NCBI GenBank assembly: GCA_021846485.1
Contig: JAJZWW010000144.1
Location: forward strand, 1-7,716
Reading direction: 5' to 3'
Source of the DNA: Actinomycetes bacterium
Lineage (GTDB): Bacteria; Actinomycetota; Acidimicrobiia; Acidimicrobiales; Palsa-688
Length of the DNA: 7,716 bases
Positions 7,009-7,716 of the stretch are shown one piece after another. The translations under genes and the position numbers were made by a program. Numbering within the stretch: position 1 is the stretch's first letter; the number at the start of each line of letters is the position of its first letter. The notes below the pieces were generated by a model. That model was not told the origin of the DNA. It saw nothing but the letters and a program-made list of their open reading frames with translations, and did no database searches.

Positions 7009-7652
7009 CTCCCGCCGGCCGCCGGCTCGCCCTCCAGGTACTCGCAGACGAAGGGGAGGTTGCGGTAGCGCTCGGCGACGTCGAGGCCGTAGCCGACGAC
7101 GAACTCCGGCGGTATCCGGAAACCCTCGTAGGCGAGGTCCAGGGGGGTCTCCTGCAGCCCGTCTTTGACCAGCAGGGCGCAGACCTCGAGGGAGGCCGGG
7201 TGGCGGGCGAGGAGGTTGCGGCGCAGGAACGACAAGGTGAGCCCGGAGTCGACGATGTCCTCCACGATCAGCACGTGGCGGCCCGAGAGATCGATGTCCA
7301 GGTCCTTGACGATCCGCACGACCCCGCTGGTCCTCGTGGCGTCCCCGTAGGACGACACCGCCATGAAGTCCACCTCCACCGGGAGGCCGACGGCGCGCGC
7401 CAGGTCGGACAGGAAGATGCACGCCCCCTTGAGCACCCCCACGAGCAGCGGCGGCCGGCCGGCGTAGTCGGCGGTGACCGCCGCCCCGAGGACCCCGATA
7501 CGCTCCTGCAGCTCCGACGCCGGGACGATGATCTCCCCCAGGGCGGGGTCGTCCCAGGGAGGGGTGGGGCGCAGGCCGGGGTGGCGGGCAGCGGGCAGGC
7601 CGACGCGCGCCGACGCAGGGTCGGGGAGCTCGAGGCGGCCGGCGAGGCTCAT
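7005..7652 (-). CDS. hpt: Hypoxanthine phosphoribosyltransferase
   Basis: This purine-salvage enzyme converts hypoxanthine (and usually guanine) plus PRPP to IMP or GMP, and so can feed the GTP used by FolE. Motifs: LLVGVLKGACIFLSDL (69-84), the flexible loop VSSYGDATRTSGVVRIVKDLD (99-119), the PRPP-binding signature VLIVEDIVDSGLTL (127-140) with Glu131/Asp132, Lys163 for the purine ring, and FVVGYGLDVAERYRNLPFV (184-202). At 215 residues it is longer than the usual roughly 180. The extra 37 or so residues are a Pro/Ala-rich N-terminal extension, and I see no later good start codon before the core. The ATG at 7652 overlaps an upstream TGA as ATGA. In mycobacteria ftsH lies between hpt and folE; here hpt runs directly into folE. 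Confidence 0.95.
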   Translation of the reverse strand: MSLAGRLELPDPASARVGLPAARHPGLRPTPPWDDPALGEIIVPASELQERIGVLGAAVTADYAGRPPLLVGVLKGACIFLSDLARAVGLPVEVDFMAVSSYGDATRTSGVVRIVKDLDIDLSGRHVLIVEDIVDSGLTLSFLRRNLLARHPASLEVCALLVKDGLQETPLDLAYEGFRIPPEFVVGYGLDVAERYRNLPFVCEYLEGEPAAGGR

Positions 7653-7716
7653 CGGCGATCGACCCTACTCACTCCCCGGGGCTCCCCCGCCACCTCGACC
7701 CGGAGACGGCCCGCCC
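7649..7716 (-). CDS. C-terminal fragment of an upstream gene (identity not determinable; tilS by position only)
   Basis: A frame entering from the right edge reads about 21 codons (ending VAGEPRGVSRVDRR) to a TGA that overlaps the hpt start as ATGA, the junction style seen throughout this cluster. In many Actinobacteria the gene before hpt is tilS (tRNA-lysidine synthetase), but no diagnostic motif falls inside the window. Another frame ends at TGA 7671-7669 with slightly better third-position G/C. The choice of frame therefore rests mainly on the overlap. Confidence 0.35.
   Translation of the reverse strand, partial: AGRLRVEVAGEPRGVSRVDRR

Noticed and set aside
7009..7422. Upstream extension of folE
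   Set aside because: It is hpt in another frame. GTG 7008 gives normal GTP cyclohydrolase I length and a GTGA overlap.

Overview
The window is very GC-rich with strong G/C bias at third codon positions, and every convincing gene lies on the minus strand. Read in transcription order (high to low coordinates) it holds an unidentified gene tail, hpt, folE, folP, a phosphatase-like gene, folB, folK, panC, coaX, and then a large signalling ATPase that runs off the left edge. The hpt-folE-folP-folB-folK-panC-coaX order resembles the folate/CoA cluster of Actinobacteria such as Mycobacterium. A high-GC actinobacterium is therefore likely. A deep lineage such as Acidimicrobiia is possible, but that is inference.

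Region by region: 7649-7716 is the last codons of an upstream gene overlapping hpt. Positions 7652-3934 encode hypoxanthine phosphoribosyltransferase, GTP cyclohydrolase I, dihydropteroate synthase, a catalytically degenerate dual-specificity-phosphatase-like protein, dihydroneopterin aldolase and HPPK. Positions 3937-2270 encode pantothenate synthetase and type III pantothenate kinase (vitamin B5/CoA). Positions 2223-1 encode the first 741 residues of a protein with a double zinc ribbon, a class III nucleotide cyclase domain and an AAA/STAND-type ATPase. It probably has its own leaderless promoter.

The operon is extremely tight. Successive genes overlap by 4 nt (ATGA, GTGA or TTGA) or abut, often with GTG or TTG starts and little Shine-Dalgarno sequence, which points to translational coupling. 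The one large gap (about 184 nt, folE to folP) holds a long inverted repeat whose base ends 11 nt before the folP start.

Together FolE, FolB, FolK and FolP make dihydropteroate from GTP, except for dephosphorylation of dihydroneopterin triphosphate, for which no normal enzyme is seen here. The phosphatase-fold protein between folP and folB is the most unusual member. It keeps the His and Arg of the HCxxGxxR loop but has Gln for the nucleophilic Cys and Leu for the Gly. It and the folE-folP hairpin are the best candidates for something undescribed.
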